Origin: a virus | Length of the DNA stretch: 46,736 nucleotides | IMG/VR virus record: IMGVR_UViG_3300009085_000755 | Coordinates: 1 to 46,736 of that record | Strand: one strand, 5' to 3' | Shown here: positions 8,712-18,087 of the stretch, piece by piece | How the letters are laid out: each line of letters begins with the position of its first letter | Position numbering within the stretch: position 1 is the first letter of the stretch | The notes under the pieces: model-generated | Database searches by the model: none | Told to the model about the DNA's origin: nothing | What the model saw: the letters and a program-made list of their open reading frames with translations, nothing else | Made by a program: the position numbers and the translations under genes

Positions 8712-9242
8712 GTGGCATCGAGAATGCAGCAAGTCGCCGATGCTCTTGTAGCGCAGCTTGAAATAGCTGAGGCGGCCGGCACGTTCTCGAAAGCGATCGT
8801 TTCGGAGCGGCAGTACGACACGAACCTCGCATTGGAAGACACAGGCATTATCAGCGTTATGGCGGTTCCCGTGCGGAGCAACCGGACGCGCAAAAGCCGC
8901 GGGACGTGGAACCGGGACGTGCTGCTTGACGTGATTGTGAGGAAGCGGTTTCCTCAGTCGGACTTCAACGCGGAAGGCGGGATTGATCGAGACCGTCTGG
9001 ACGAATACGTAGACCTGTTGGAGCAAATCGAGGACTACCTGGCGGACCCGGCAAACCACGCTCTCGACACGTACACCGATGCGATTTTCATCGAGGATGA
9101 CAGCAAGGAAGCTGAGAGCAGCATCACGCGAGAACTCGGCATCCGGTTCGCATGGCTGCCGGAGCATTTGACGGAGCTTCACCAGTACACCGGGATTTTG
9201 CGGGTGGCTTACCACGTCGAAGTGGAGTTTGCGGGGTTATGA
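8712..9242 (+). CDS. tail terminator / tail-completion candidate
   Basis: 176 aa. The N-terminal helix MASRMQQVADALVAQLE followed by alternating strands and a YHVEVEF ending fits the fold and length of tail terminator proteins (lambda gpU, HK97 gp10 neighbours), which cap the tail tube. The position, after the head-closure candidate and before an HK97 gp10-like protein, is the usual place. GTG start one base after the upstream stop. Called from order and pattern. Confidence 0.5.
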   Translation: MASRMQQVADALVAQLEIAEAAGTFSKAIVSERQYDTNLALEDTGIISVMAVPVRSNRTRKSRGTWNRDVLLDVIVRKRFPQSDFNAEGGIDRDRLDEYVDLLEQIEDYLADPANHALDTYTDAIFIEDDSKEAESSITRELGIRFAWLPEHLTELHQYTGILRVAYHVEVEFAGL

Positions 9243-9637
9243 TCGGCGCGACGGGCTCAGCACAATTCGACGCAAGGCCGATCGTGGAAGCGACTGAGCG
9301 AGCCTCGTACAAAAACATCGGGCACGCTCTGGCATCGATTCGCAAGACCGCGATTGCGAGCGTTGTGAAGTCGCCGAAGGCATCGACACCAGGCACGCCG
9401 ATTCATACGAAGTACGGATTTGCGAAGCGAGCGATTGGCTACCAGCGGAAAGACAAGTGGGGTGGCTATTCCGGCTTTGACTATCGCAAGATCGGGCCGG
9501 CGATGAGCGTTCACGAGCACGGCGGACGGCGGAAAAAACAGAGTTACCCAAAGCGGCCAACGATGCTACCGGCATTACTGAGCAACCTCGATAGGTTCGC
9601 TGAGAGTTGGCGCTATTCGATCGGACCAGGCACCTAA
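9239..9637 (+). CDS. HK97 gp10-like tail component
   Basis: 132 aa, ATG 9239 overlapping the previous stop (ATGA). The C-terminal half carries the gp10-like layout: GPAMSVHEHGG (the usual HExG-type stretch) followed by KRPTMLPALL, close to the familiar RPFMRPAL ending. These proteins join tail to head (lambda gpZ-like role). The N-terminal half has a basic helix (ERASYKNIGHALASIRKTA). Reasonable match, not tested by search. Confidence 0.6.
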   Translation: MIGATGSAQFDARPIVEATERASYKNIGHALASIRKTAIASVVKSPKASTPGTPIHTKYGFAKRAIGYQRKDKWGGYSGFDYRKIGPAMSVHEHGGRRKKQSYPKRPTMLPALLSNLDRFAESWRYSIGPGT

Positions 9638-9652
9638 CCAGGAGAGACAGAT

Positions 9653-10087
9653 ATGGCCGCTGCAACAATCAAACGAGGATTCGAGGGCAGGGTACTCATC
9701 GGCACGGCCGGGACCGTTGCCGCAACTCAGTTGGTCGAGAGGACTGACATCACCTACAACCTGGCCAGCGAGATGGCAGATTCGACGGCGGCCGGGGCCG
9801 GCACATCGCCGCCGCTGAAAACTTCAGAAGTCGTCGCGATCGCGGCGGAAATCTCTTGGTCGATGCTGAACAAGACGGAAGACGCGGCTACCATCAACTC
9901 GATGATCGACGCGGTTGTGTCTGGCACGCCGATGGCGGTCAAGATCATGCGGCACGCATCGGACACTAAGGCGTTTGACGGGGATTGTTTTCTCGACATC
10001 GCGTCGGCCATGCCTCTCAGCGAAAACCAGAAATTCGAGGTTAAGGCAACGCCATGCCGTCGAAGTCGCGCGCCCGTGTTCGCGTAG
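9653..10087 (+). CDS. major tail (tube) protein candidate
   Basis: 144 aa, strong ribosome site (AGGAGAGACAG) before ATG 9653. The chain begins with a short beta segment (GFEGRVLIGTAG) and VERTDITYNLASEMAD, then EISWSMLNK and FDGDCFLDIASAMPLSENQKFEVKATP; this resembles small tail-tube proteins that hold a beta barrel with one long loop. Its place before a second structural gene, terminator, chaperone and tape measure is the tube position. It could instead be the following gene. Confidence 0.55.
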   Translation: MAAATIKRGFEGRVLIGTAGTVAATQLVERTDITYNLASEMADSTAAGAGTSPPLKTSEVVAIAAEISWSMLNKTEDAATINSMIDAVVSGTPMAVKIMRHASDTKAFDGDCFLDIASAMPLSENQKFEVKATPCRRSRAPVFA

Positions 10088-10133
10088 TCCGCGGCGTTCG
10101 CTTTCACCGATCAACCAATAGGAGACCCGACCA

Positions 10134-10769
10134 ATGACAACAGCCCAAAGAATCAAGGGCTTCACGTTCGACAACGAATCATTTTCCAACAACCAAGTAC
10201 CGGTGGAGTTTACCGGGACGGTAGCCGTGCGAAAGCCGATTGCCGCTCTCGTTGCCGCACAGACCGGGACGCTTACAACGCGGACAAGCCACACTGAAGG
10301 CGTTGCTACGCTTACGACTGGTCACGGGATCGTCAATGGCAAAGTCGATATGTATTTTGCGGCCGGCGTGCGGTACGGCGTGGATGCGACTGTCGCCACC
10401 AACGCCGTCACATTCAGCGGCGGGGCCGGCGATAACCTGCCGACGGAAGGCGATCCTATCACGCTGGTTATCCCCACGGTGATCGAGGTGAATTTCGACG
10501 GCGACACGCTGGAAATCATCGGCATCTTCTATCGCAACACGTCGGACACCGGGGCCAAAGCCCACCTGTCCCTGATTGACGCCGGGGATGCGATTATCAA
10601 GGAACTGGACCTCGTTCACGAGACGGCGAACGGTGGACTCGATAACGTCTGGAATATCGAGGCCGGGGACACGAACGTATTCACGGGCAACCGGATTACG
10701 GACGGCACAGCATCCCACGATTCAACGTCGGCCGGGACACTGTACATCCTGGCCGGCATTTCGAGTTGA
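10134..10769 (+). CDS. structural protein, second tail-tube or tail-associated candidate
   Basis: 211 aa, beta-rich, no recognised family. ATG 10134 lies behind GGAGACCC. The middle has a segment with Thr repeats (TGTLTTRTSHTEGVATLTTG) and the end is Ig-like (TSAGTLYILAGISS). A strong terminator follows at once, which marks the end of a highly expressed block. This is usual after the tail tube gene, so either this gene or the previous one is the tube. Confidence 0.5.
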   Translation: MTTAQRIKGFTFDNESFSNNQVPVEFTGTVAVRKPIAALVAAQTGTLTTRTSHTEGVATLTTGHGIVNGKVDMYFAAGVRYGVDATVATNAVTFSGGAGDNLPTEGDPITLVIPTVIEVNFDGDTLEIIGIFYRNTSDTGAKAHLSLIDAGDAIIKELDLVHETANGGLDNVWNIEAGDTNVFTGNRITDGTASHDSTSAGTLYILAGISS

Positions 10770-10794
10770 TGCCGCGGTCCTTCGCGTGGCTCCG

Positions 10795-10840
10795 CGCCCC
10801 GTCGCGTTTTCCTTTCGGCGCGGCGGGGCGTTTTTGTTTT
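10795..10840 (+). terminator. strong intrinsic terminator after tail-tube genes
   Basis: Twelve-base-pair stem (10795-10806 against 10819-10830, one T-G pair) with a 12-nt loop and then TTTTTGTTTT. It separates the abundant structural genes from the chaperone and tape measure genes, which are needed in smaller amounts. Confidence 0.85.
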
Positions 10841-10871
10841 GCAACCGAAAGGAACCGAAAGGACGAAGGGA

Positions 10872-11354
10872 ATGCCATCATTTAAGACCGCAGACGGACG
10901 AGAGTATATCGTCCGTCTTGACGCCCCCAAGATCCGCGACATCCGCGCGGAACTGAGTCTTGACCTTGGGGCGCTAGACTTTGGCCCGACGGCTCAGCGA
11001 CTCGCCACGGACCCGGTGTTGCTGGTTGACACGCTGTGGATTCTCTGCCGGGAGCAATGCGGACATGCGAACGTGACGGCCCAGCAGTTTGGCGAATCGC
11101 TTGTCGGAGACGCTCTCGACCAGGCGGCCGATGCGTTGATTAAGGCCCGCGCGGATTTTTCCCCAGCCCGGATGAGATCGCTGATCCTCAAGACCCAAGA
11201 AACCAGCGACAGAATCCGGGCCAAAACGACGGAAATGGCGGCGGCGAGACTGGGCGATCCGGCAGTAGAGGAAAGGATTCTGAAGGCGGCCGAAACGAAA
11301 CTGATTCGGGAGATGGAAGAGGCTTTGACGCGGTTAGAGTCTGCTACGAGTTAG
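10872..11354 (+). CDS. tail assembly chaperone (G-like)
   Basis: 160 aa from ATG 10872 behind GAAGGG. An N-terminal beta part (TADGREYIVRLDAPKIRDIR) is followed by a mostly helical, acidic region. Its position directly before the tape measure gene and its build match lambda gpG/T-type chaperones, which keep the tape measure soluble while the tail tube forms. The gene ends TAG at 11352-11354. The -1 frame is open from 11144 to the end of the next coding stretch and contains no good start, so a frameshifted long form is expected. Confidence 0.65.
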   Translation: MPSFKTADGREYIVRLDAPKIRDIRAELSLDLGALDFGPTAQRLATDPVLLVDTLWILCREQCGHANVTAQQFGESLVGDALDQAADALIKARADFSPARMRSLILKTQETSDRIRAKTTEMAAARLGDPAVEERILKAAETKLIREMEEALTRLESATS

Positions 11355-11599
11355 CGGCGGTCTGTGGAGTTTCGCCGGCTGGCCTGACGCTGGCTGAGTT
11401 GTGGTGGATGCACGAGGCCGTCTGCCGAAACGAACGGTTGCGGCTGGTTGAAGCGGCGACGCTGCAAACCAGGAGCATGAACGAGCACGCCGTGAGCCTG
11501 TTCATCAAGTACGGCTGGCTCGGTGACGAGGCGAGCAATTTGTCGCCGCCTACGCCGGGGGAAATTGCGATGCTGAACAAGAGCTATGGGGGCGAGTGA
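11355..11599 (+). CDS. -1 frame extension of the tail assembly chaperone (T-like)
   Basis: Coding stretch in the -1 frame after the chaperone. It reads ELAAVCGVSPAGLTLAELWW and goes on for about 65 residues to a stop at 11597-11599. In this frame no ATG or GTG is found near its beginning; only TTG 11399, which would remove conserved-looking residues. A frameshift product, as in lambda gpGT, is the simplest reading. No classical X XXY YYZ heptamer was found in the shared window; a T5C4 run at 11157-11165 is the only unusual spot. Confidence 0.55.
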
Positions 11600-14034
11600 T
11601 GGCGAGAGACATTCCGGCCGGGCGAGCTTTCGTAGAATTGTTCGTGAAGAATGCTTCGCTGATGCGTGGCTTGCGGGACGCCAAGCAGCGGTTGGAATCC
11701 TTCGCGTCAACGGCTTCTCTTGTTGGCGGCTCTATGATGGCGGCCGGCGCCGGGCTTGCAGCGCCTCTCATGGCGTCGATGAATGCGTTCGGTGGCTTCC
11801 AGGATCGAATGCTAGGCATCGCCGCTTCGACCGGGGCGACAGCCGAACAACTGAAGGCGATTCAAGCGGCGTCGATGGGAATGAGCGAAGCACTTGGCAT
11901 CGGTCCTACTGCGGCCGCTGGCGGGATGCTGGAACTGCTTAAAGCCGGCATGGATCTGGAAACCGTTCTCAGCGGGGCCGGACAGTCGGCTATCGAGTTT
12001 TCTAAGATCGCCGAAATGGACGTTGCGGCGTCCGCCGTCGTGATGAGCGACGCGATGAACGCATTCGGTGTTGACGCAACCACGGCGGCAAATACGCTTT
12101 CGTCTGCTGCCGACGCAAGTAGTACATCCGTGGCCGGTATGGCGGAATCAATGGCGATGGCTTCCGCTGTCTCCGCTCTGGCGAATCAGTCTATCGGGGA
12201 CACGTCGGCGGCCCTGGCAATTCTCGCCAATCGCGGCCTAAAGGGGAGCGACGCGGGAACCTCTCTAAAGTCGATGCTGCTGGCACTCATGGCACCGTCT
12301 GCGATCGCTGAAAAAGCCTTGCAAGGGATCGGTATGTCTACCGATTCGTTCCGCGACGCCGAAGGAAAGATGGTGCCGTTGGTCGAGATCATCGGGAAGT
12401 TTAACAAGGCGACGGCGGGGCTTGACAAGGCAGCCAAAGACGACGCGATGAAACGCATTTTCGGGACGGATGCGATTCGCGCGGCGGCGATCCTGTCGGG
12501 GCAGGGAGTGGACGGGTTCAACGCGATGCGGCAAGCGATGGCGTCGGCGCTCCCGGTATCGGAGAAGTACGCCAAGCTCATGGCCGGCTGGGCGGGCACG
12601 ATGCAAAGCCTATGGGCGAGTATGGAGCGACTTGGCATCACCGTGGGCAATGCTCTGTCGCCAGCCATGCAGACGTTTGGGGCGAACGTAGAAAGCGTAC
12701 TTGGAAATCTGACTACATTCATCGGGCAGAATCAGCAGTTGGTCTACTGGATCGCCGGATCTGCGGCCGGGCTACTTGGAGTTGGTGCTGGGCTATTGAG
12801 TCTCGGCATAGCCGCACAAGCGGCGGCCGTCGGTGTTGGCTTGGTCCAGGCCGCGTTTGCGTTCATCCCTGCAACCGCTGCTGTCTTCGCAACACTCATG
12901 GGGCCGGGCGGGTTGATGCTTGTCGGACTGGCTGCCGTAACGGCTGGCTGGCTGCTGTGGTCAGACACAGGGCAAGCCGCTACATCGAACGTGCTGGGGC
13001 TACTGAAAGAGGCCGGTGCGTACCTCGGGGGCGAGTTTACGTTGCTGTGGGGAAATCTGAAAGCCATAGCGACCGATGCGATTGGCGGGATTGCGGCGGC
13101 TCTCAAAAGCGGCGATTTGGCAGCGGCTGGCGACATAGCGTTCAGGGGCATCGAGGCGGCTTTGCTTGCATCTAAGGTGCGGATGCTTTCGATTTGGGAT
13201 GACTTCAATACCGGCGTCAAGGATTCCTACGAAGGCGTATGGATCAAGTTGGCTGAAACGGCAGAGACGTACGCGCCGAAAGCAATTCAGCCGCTTGTCA
13301 GGTGGGCGAACGAAAACCGGGGAAGTGCGGCGGAACAGATGACCGAAGGCGGCGGTTCGTTCCTTCGCCGGTTCGCACCGAAAACAATCAAGCCGCTTGT
13401 GAATTGGGCACTGGATAAAGTCGAAGGCCAAGGGGCACAGTTGGACGCTGCAAAGGATCAGCTTCGCACGGCAGAAGAATCCGTGAGGCAAGCGGCCGAA
13501 CTAGCAAAGCAAACCCAGCAAGGCGCGGAGTATGCCGACGAGTTCGCTAAGGCAATGTCAAAAGCAGCGGAAGAAATGGGAAAGGTGGCTGTAATCAACA
13601 ACAGCGACCAATACGCGGCCGATTTTGCGACTGCGATGGACGGGGCATCGGCAGCAAATCAGAGCGATAGGTACGCAGCTGATTTTGCAACCGCGATGGA
13701 AAACGCTTCCACGGCATCGGACCCGCGATTGAGCGAAGGCATCGAACTTTGGAAAGGCTGGCTGGGATCTGCTAGGGACGCTGTACAGGGTGGCATCAAT
13801 ACCGTCGGCGGATTCTTCGACACGTCGAAAGGACAGCCGGTTGGAATACCGCCGTCTGGTGGCGTCTCCGGCACCTTCTCCGCAGCCGCAGCAATGGCAA
13901 TGGGCGGCGGGGCCGGCTCGCCCGGGGAACGCACAGCACGAGCGACGGAGAAGCTTTACCCGGCTGTTGTCCGCCAACAGAAAGAGCTTGAAAAACTGAA
14001 CAAGCAAATGGCGGAATGGGGGATTATCGTATGA
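11599..14034 (+). CDS. tape measure protein
   Basis: 811 aa; sets tail length (at the usual 1.5 angstrom per residue about 120 nm). Seen: the TP901-type core with repeated blocks such as SIGDTSAALAILANRGLKGS and AGTSLKSMLLALMAPS, residues about 90-330; hydrophobic membrane-like segments at about 380-455; then a helical tail with three copies of a YAxxFAxAM motif (residues about 640-700). ATG 11599 overlaps the previous stop (TGATG). A GTG lies one codon upstream. Confidence 0.93.
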   Translation: MARDIPAGRAFVELFVKNASLMRGLRDAKQRLESFASTASLVGGSMMAAGAGLAAPLMASMNAFGGFQDRMLGIAASTGATAEQLKAIQAASMGMSEALGIGPTAAAGGMLELLKAGMDLETVLSGAGQSAIEFSKIAEMDVAASAVVMSDAMNAFGVDATTAANTLSSAADASSTSVAGMAESMAMASAVSALANQSIGDTSAALAILANRGLKGSDAGTSLKSMLLALMAPSAIAEKALQGIGMSTDSFRDAEGKMVPLVEIIGKFNKATAGLDKAAKDDAMKRIFGTDAIRAAAILSGQGVDGFNAMRQAMASALPVSEKYAKLMAGWAGTMQSLWASMERLGITVGNALSPAMQTFGANVESVLGNLTTFIGQNQQLVYWIAGSAAGLLGVGAGLLSLGIAAQAAAVGVGLVQAAFAFIPATAAVFATLMGPGGLMLVGLAAVTAGWLLWSDTGQAATSNVLGLLKEAGAYLGGEFTLLWGNLKAIATDAIGGIAAALKSGDLAAAGDIAFRGIEAALLASKVRMLSIWDDFNTGVKDSYEGVWIKLAETAETYAPKAIQPLVRWANENRGSAAEQMTEGGGSFLRRFAPKTIKPLVNWALDKVEGQGAQLDAAKDQLRTAEESVRQAAELAKQTQQGAEYADEFAKAMSKAAEEMGKVAVINNSDQYAADFATAMDGASAANQSDRYAADFATAMENASTASDPRLSEGIELWKGWLGSARDAVQGGINTVGGFFDTSKGQPVGIPPSGGVSGTFSAAAAMAMGGGAGSPGERTARATEKLYPAVVRQQKELEKLNKQMAEWGIIV

Positions 14035-14813
14035 CGGTTTCCTACGAAGAATTTTACAAGGGCCGCGACTTCGATTTCCTCTCGCAAAAGATCGAAGTTC
14101 CTTTCGTCGTCACTGGTGTTTTTGACGAACTGGCCGCCCACAACGTGGCTCTGGCTTCCTCGTCCGCAGCTCGCAACGGACTCTGGCGAAACAACATCAA
14201 GGCAACCCACGAAGGCAACGGCTGCTGGCGTGGCACGGTATCCTACGGTCAGTTTCAACGCGCCGTCGGCAAGTGGAATCTGAACTTTGACACGACCGGC
14301 GGGACGCTTCACATCAAAGTCTCAAAAGCGTTACGTGCGAAGTACGGAACAGGTGCCCCATATACCGTTGGACAAGCCGGTCCGATCGGTGCCCACGACG
14401 GGCAAGTTGACGGCTGCGACATCATCATACCCGCGTTGAAACTCACCTGGACATTCCGTCACGCTCTCGGGGCCGTGCCGCTCTCACGCATCAAGCAACT
14501 GGCTGGGTTCACCGGGTACACCAACAATGACCAGTGGATGACGTTTGACGCGAACGAGCTTCTGTTTCTCGGCTGTACAGGGAGCATGGGCAGCGATACG
14601 GAAACGGACATCGCGTACAACTTCGCGGCCAGCCAAAACGTGACCGGGTTGACGATCGGCGACATCGGAAGCATCGCAAAGAAGGGGCACGACTACCTCG
14701 ACGTGATTTGGAAAGACGCCGTTGACACCGGGGCGGACGTGAAACAGGCCAAGTACGTCTACACGCATCGCGTCTATGATGAGACCGCATTCGCCACGCT
14801 GATGGGGTTCTGA
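14031..14813 (+). CDS. tail protein after tape measure (distal tail candidate)
   Basis: 260 aa, ATGA overlap with the tape measure gene. Beta-rich, with GNGCWRGTVSYGQF and a YTNNDQWMTFDANELLFLG segment. No family recognised. First gene after the tape measure, where distal tail or baseplate hub proteins usually sit; called on place only. Confidence 0.5.
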   Translation: MTVSYEEFYKGRDFDFLSQKIEVPFVVTGVFDELAAHNVALASSSAARNGLWRNNIKATHEGNGCWRGTVSYGQFQRAVGKWNLNFDTTGGTLHIKVSKALRAKYGTGAPYTVGQAGPIGAHDGQVDGCDIIIPALKLTWTFRHALGAVPLSRIKQLAGFTGYTNNDQWMTFDANELLFLGCTGSMGSDTETDIAYNFAASQNVTGLTIGDIGSIAKKGHDYLDVIWKDAVDTGADVKQAKYVYTHRVYDETAFATLMGF

Positions 14814-14815
14814 AC

Positions 14816-15583
14816 ATGCCGAATCCGAGCAAGGTCAAGCCGGGACAGAAAGCCATCGACGGGCGAACGTGGAACGGGCTCGTTGACATGCTCACCTGGT
14901 GGCAGCGGACCCACGCCAACGGCAGCGGCGGGGCTCCGGTGAACATGCCCCGCGAAACCGATCTAATTCGCATCCGCAACGATACCGGCGGCGCCTTGGA
15001 TAAGTTCTCCGTGTTGCAGGTGGACGAGTACCTGTTGACGGACTTCGACAAGCGGAGGCTTTTTTATGCAGGCACGAAGGCTGACCACGGCGCGGCGATG
15101 GTTGCTTCTCTACAATGGACTGCTGGCATTTCTGAAATCGTGGAGGCCCAGATAAGCGGCGTCGGGCCGGTGCTGGTGAACGTCGGTGCGACTTGGCATA
15201 GACGCGCACGGCCGACGAAAGACGCAACGGTACTTACCTCGGGGCTATTCGGGCCGTTTGAGATTTTGGGCACGCTAACGACGACGGGCGAGCAAGTTTG
15301 CGTCTGTCGGCATGGTCACAGCGACAACCGGGGCGTATTCTGCAAGACGACATCGGCTATCACAGCGGCAACTCTCACCAGCGGCCGGTTGACGCTCGGC
15401 AGCGGCACGGCAAAGATTCACGACCCGTATACAACCGCGACTCAGTACAGCGACTCGACCCACGAATTGACGGTGTACAACATGGCTGGCACGGCGGTGG
15501 CGACGGGCGGGTACGTTCAGTTGGTTCCTACAGACGACTGGTTTCCAGTGGTGAATATCGACCCATGCACGCAACCGGTGTGA
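14816..15583 (+). CDS. tail-associated structural protein
   Basis: 255 aa. Opens with a basic, polar segment (NPSKVKPGQKAIDGRTWNGL), then beta domains and a Thr/Ser-rich strand-turn region (TTSAITAATLTSGRLTLGSG). Family not recognised. It follows directly in the tail operon, so a minor tail or baseplate part is likely. Confidence 0.5.
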   Translation: MPNPSKVKPGQKAIDGRTWNGLVDMLTWWQRTHANGSGGAPVNMPRETDLIRIRNDTGGALDKFSVLQVDEYLLTDFDKRRLFYAGTKADHGAAMVASLQWTAGISEIVEAQISGVGPVLVNVGATWHRRARPTKDATVLTSGLFGPFEILGTLTTTGEQVCVCRHGHSDNRGVFCKTTSAITAATLTSGRLTLGSGTAKIHDPYTTATQYSDSTHELTVYNMAGTAVATGGYVQLVPTDDWFPVVNIDPCTQPV

Positions 15584-15590
15584 GGCGGCC

Positions 15591-16868
15591 ATGACAGCGA
15601 CGCTGCGAAACAAGCCGTCTAAGTGCTGCTGTTGCACGTGTGCTCTCGATACGTCGGTCACTTCGTTTGTCGCCGATGCCGGTTCATGGACCCGCAATAC
15701 GTCCCCTCTGAACGCCGTTACGACTTCATCCAATGCACGGCTACGAAGCTCGCAACCGTGGGCCGGCTGGAAAGCGATGAAAGTTACGGTCACACATTCA
15801 GCCGCGGGCGAGTGGGTGCAAATCGGCTTCACCAAAGACAGCGGCTACCAGGATCGCGTCTACATTCGCGTGCGGGCCGTCTCGGCAACAAAAACTCTGG
15901 AGATTGAATACCGCGAAACGATCGCTGGCACAGACTCTCTAATCGCTTCGCAATCGTTCACGACGGGATTCACCGTATCATCTCTGGATGCGGTTTGGTG
16001 GCTGATCTACGATCCTGATTACGGCACGATTACGGGTATCACAAACTGGGCCAGCGTCTACCGCAACTTGCGGGCCGATACGACTTGCACCGATGCGATG
16101 TACGCTTACGTCGGGACGGAAACGATCACCGAGACAACCACCGTCAATGAAGCGACCACGCGGCATTGCTACGCACAGACAGGCGACAACGAAGCATTCA
16201 CGGACCGCGCCCCGCACGAATGGGAAATAGACCTGAGCGGAGTTGCTCTCGGCAGTCAAGTTGTCGTGTGCCTCAAGCCACCGATCATGGGAGGAGGACC
16301 GGATACTCCGTACTACGGCTATCATGATTGGTACGACGAAATGAACGCGGTTCACGTGCCTTTCAGCGAGGGTGGATATGGGGCGCTGCCGTGGTGGCAA
16401 ATACGAGACACTTACACTTGGGATGAAGCAAATCTTGACTGCCGGGGCGCAGGGACAAGCGACCATATTTTAGAAGTGCGATGGCGAGTTACGGCGGGCT
16501 GGGTCAATGCTGCAAATTCACTGATCGCAACCTGCAGCCAGTTCAATCCTACGCCAATAGCCACGATGAACCCTGACTACGTTGACAAGCCGTGTTTGGT
16601 GCTGACGATTGAATTCGAGGGCACCGACAACAGTGCGGTTGTGTATCGCGCAACGTGGGCCGCGATTGTGCAGGACGATTGGGATTCCGTGTTTCCTGAT
16701 ACCGATTATTACAGCGGCGATGAACACGTAATGACGCCGAATATCTTTCCGGCCGTGTGTAACTTCGATTGGCGAACGATCAACAATCTCAAGATGACGT
16801 TCATCTGCGGCACCAACGCGGGCGTAGACTTCAGCGGTTCTGAACTGTACCTTACGGCCAAGCCATGA
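15591..16868 (+). CDS. minor tail protein with N-terminal CCCC cluster
   Basis: 425 aa, mostly beta structure with many Trp and Tyr (for example YYGYHDWYDEM), as in receptor- or glycan-binding tail proteins. Residues 13-17 carry a run of four Cys with a fifth after one Thr, an unusual feature that could bind metal or be modified. No signal peptide. The stop overlaps the next start (ATGA). Exact role unknown. Confidence 0.5.
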   Translation: MTATLRNKPSKCCCCTCALDTSVTSFVADAGSWTRNTSPLNAVTTSSNARLRSSQPWAGWKAMKVTVTHSAAGEWVQIGFTKDSGYQDRVYIRVRAVSATKTLEIEYRETIAGTDSLIASQSFTTGFTVSSLDAVWWLIYDPDYGTITGITNWASVYRNLRADTTCTDAMYAYVGTETITETTTVNEATTRHCYAQTGDNEAFTDRAPHEWEIDLSGVALGSQVVVCLKPPIMGGGPDTPYYGYHDWYDEMNAVHVPFSEGGYGALPWWQIRDTYTWDEANLDCRGAGTSDHILEVRWRVTAGWVNAANSLIATCSQFNPTPIATMNPDYVDKPCLVLTIEFEGTDNSAVVYRATWAAIVQDDWDSVFPDTDYYSGDEHVMTPNIFPAVCNFDWRTINNLKMTFICGTNAGVDFSGSELYLTAKP

Positions 16869-18085
16869 TTTGCGACTTCGACGACAGCCTGAAATGCCGA
16901 CGCTGCGGATACCAAGAGTCGAAGCGAGTACGGCGTGTGTGCGAGCAGGTGGAGCGCGCGGAGACCGTCACTGAGGCAGTGATTCTCTGCCTCCATCGTG
17001 GCCCCGTCATCGCCACTATCACGGGCCGCGTGGCCGGCTGCGGGTGTTCCGGTTCAGCGGTCGAAGTATATCAGTGCTCGCACTTTAACGAGCCCGTCAT
17101 CAAACAGGGCCGCCCCCCGTGTCTCGACACGCTGAGAGAGCAAGTACCGGGGGCAACTGGCCGGACGTGCCGAGAGTGTCTGGTGCCGACGCAATCCAAG
17201 CCGACGCTCCCTCTACGGTCGCTTTCCGCCGTCTCGTGTCTCGCGTTCGTGACGAGCTATTTCAATCCGCAGCGATCCGCAGCCCGCGAGAAGAATCTGG
17301 AGATATTCCGCGAACACGTCAAGACGCTGGGTATTCCGTTGTTTGTGGTCGAGGGGGGCACGCACGACGCCGTGCTGTGGCAGAAAGAGCGGCTACTCAA
17401 CAGGTGCATCGACCAACTGCCGGACGCCGTTGACGCGGTTGGCTGGCTTGATGCCGACGTGATATTTGCTCGTTCCGACATCCACGAGGCGATCCTGGAC
17501 GCGCTGATGCGTTGGCCGGTTATCCAGCCGTGGACAACTTGCGTGATGCTGGACGCGAGCGGGGGCGCCCAGAAATGGAACGGCAAAGACCTGATCCGCT
17601 CAATGGCCGCCACGAACAATGGCAAGCCTGGCAATGGGCACCCCGGAAGCAAGCACCCCGGCTTTGCCTGGGCGGCGCGACGGGACACGCTGACAGCAAT
17701 CAACGGGCTCTACGATCGGCACATTACCGGGAGCGGTGACACGTCGATGGTGCTCGGCTTCTATGGTGATTTCCAGAGCCGCTTTCTCGCCGAAGATCGA
17801 ATGAGTGCAGCCATGCGCGAACACTGGCTATCGTGGGCACGACAGGCCCATGAAGTTGTTCGCGGACAAGTCGGATTCGTGGAAGGCAAAATCAGCCACC
17901 TCTATCACGGGGAGATCGGCAACCGGCAATACCAGCAGCGATGGACGAAATTGGCGGAGATGAATTACGACCCTGGCCGGCACGTTCGCGTGGCAGAAAA
18001 CGGATCGCTCGAATGGACGCCGGACGCGCCGCGTGAACTCGTTGAGTACGTCGCCGATTATTTGTTGCACCAGCGGAAAGAGTAG
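16865..18085 (+). CDS. glycosyltransferase-like protein with Cys-rich N-terminus
   Basis: 406 aa. Residues 1-106 hold about a dozen cysteines (CRRC, CGC, CREC), zinc-binding in appearance. From residue 125 a GT-A-like fold begins: LAFVTSYFNPQ, then the DxD metal/nucleotide-sugar site in VGWLDADVIF (Asp196, Asp198), followed by KHPGFAWAARRD and RFLAEDR. This would transfer a sugar from an activated donor. Lying at the end of the tail operon and directly before a methyltransferase, it may decorate virion proteins or a host receptor. The substrate cannot be read from sequence. Confidence 0.7.
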   Translation: MICDFDDSLKCRRCGYQESKRVRRVCEQVERAETVTEAVILCLHRGPVIATITGRVAGCGCSGSAVEVYQCSHFNEPVIKQGRPPCLDTLREQVPGATGRTCRECLVPTQSKPTLPLRSLSAVSCLAFVTSYFNPQRSAAREKNLEIFREHVKTLGIPLFVVEGGTHDAVLWQKERLLNRCIDQLPDAVDAVGWLDADVIFARSDIHEAILDALMRWPVIQPWTTCVMLDASGGAQKWNGKDLIRSMAATNNGKPGNGHPGSKHPGFAWAARRDTLTAINGLYDRHITGSGDTSMVLGFYGDFQSRFLAEDRMSAAMREHWLSWARQAHEVVRGQVGFVEGKISHLYHGEIGNRQYQQRWTKLAEMNYDPGRHVRVAENGSLEWTPDAPRELVEYVADYLLHQRKE

Positions 18086-18087
18086 CC

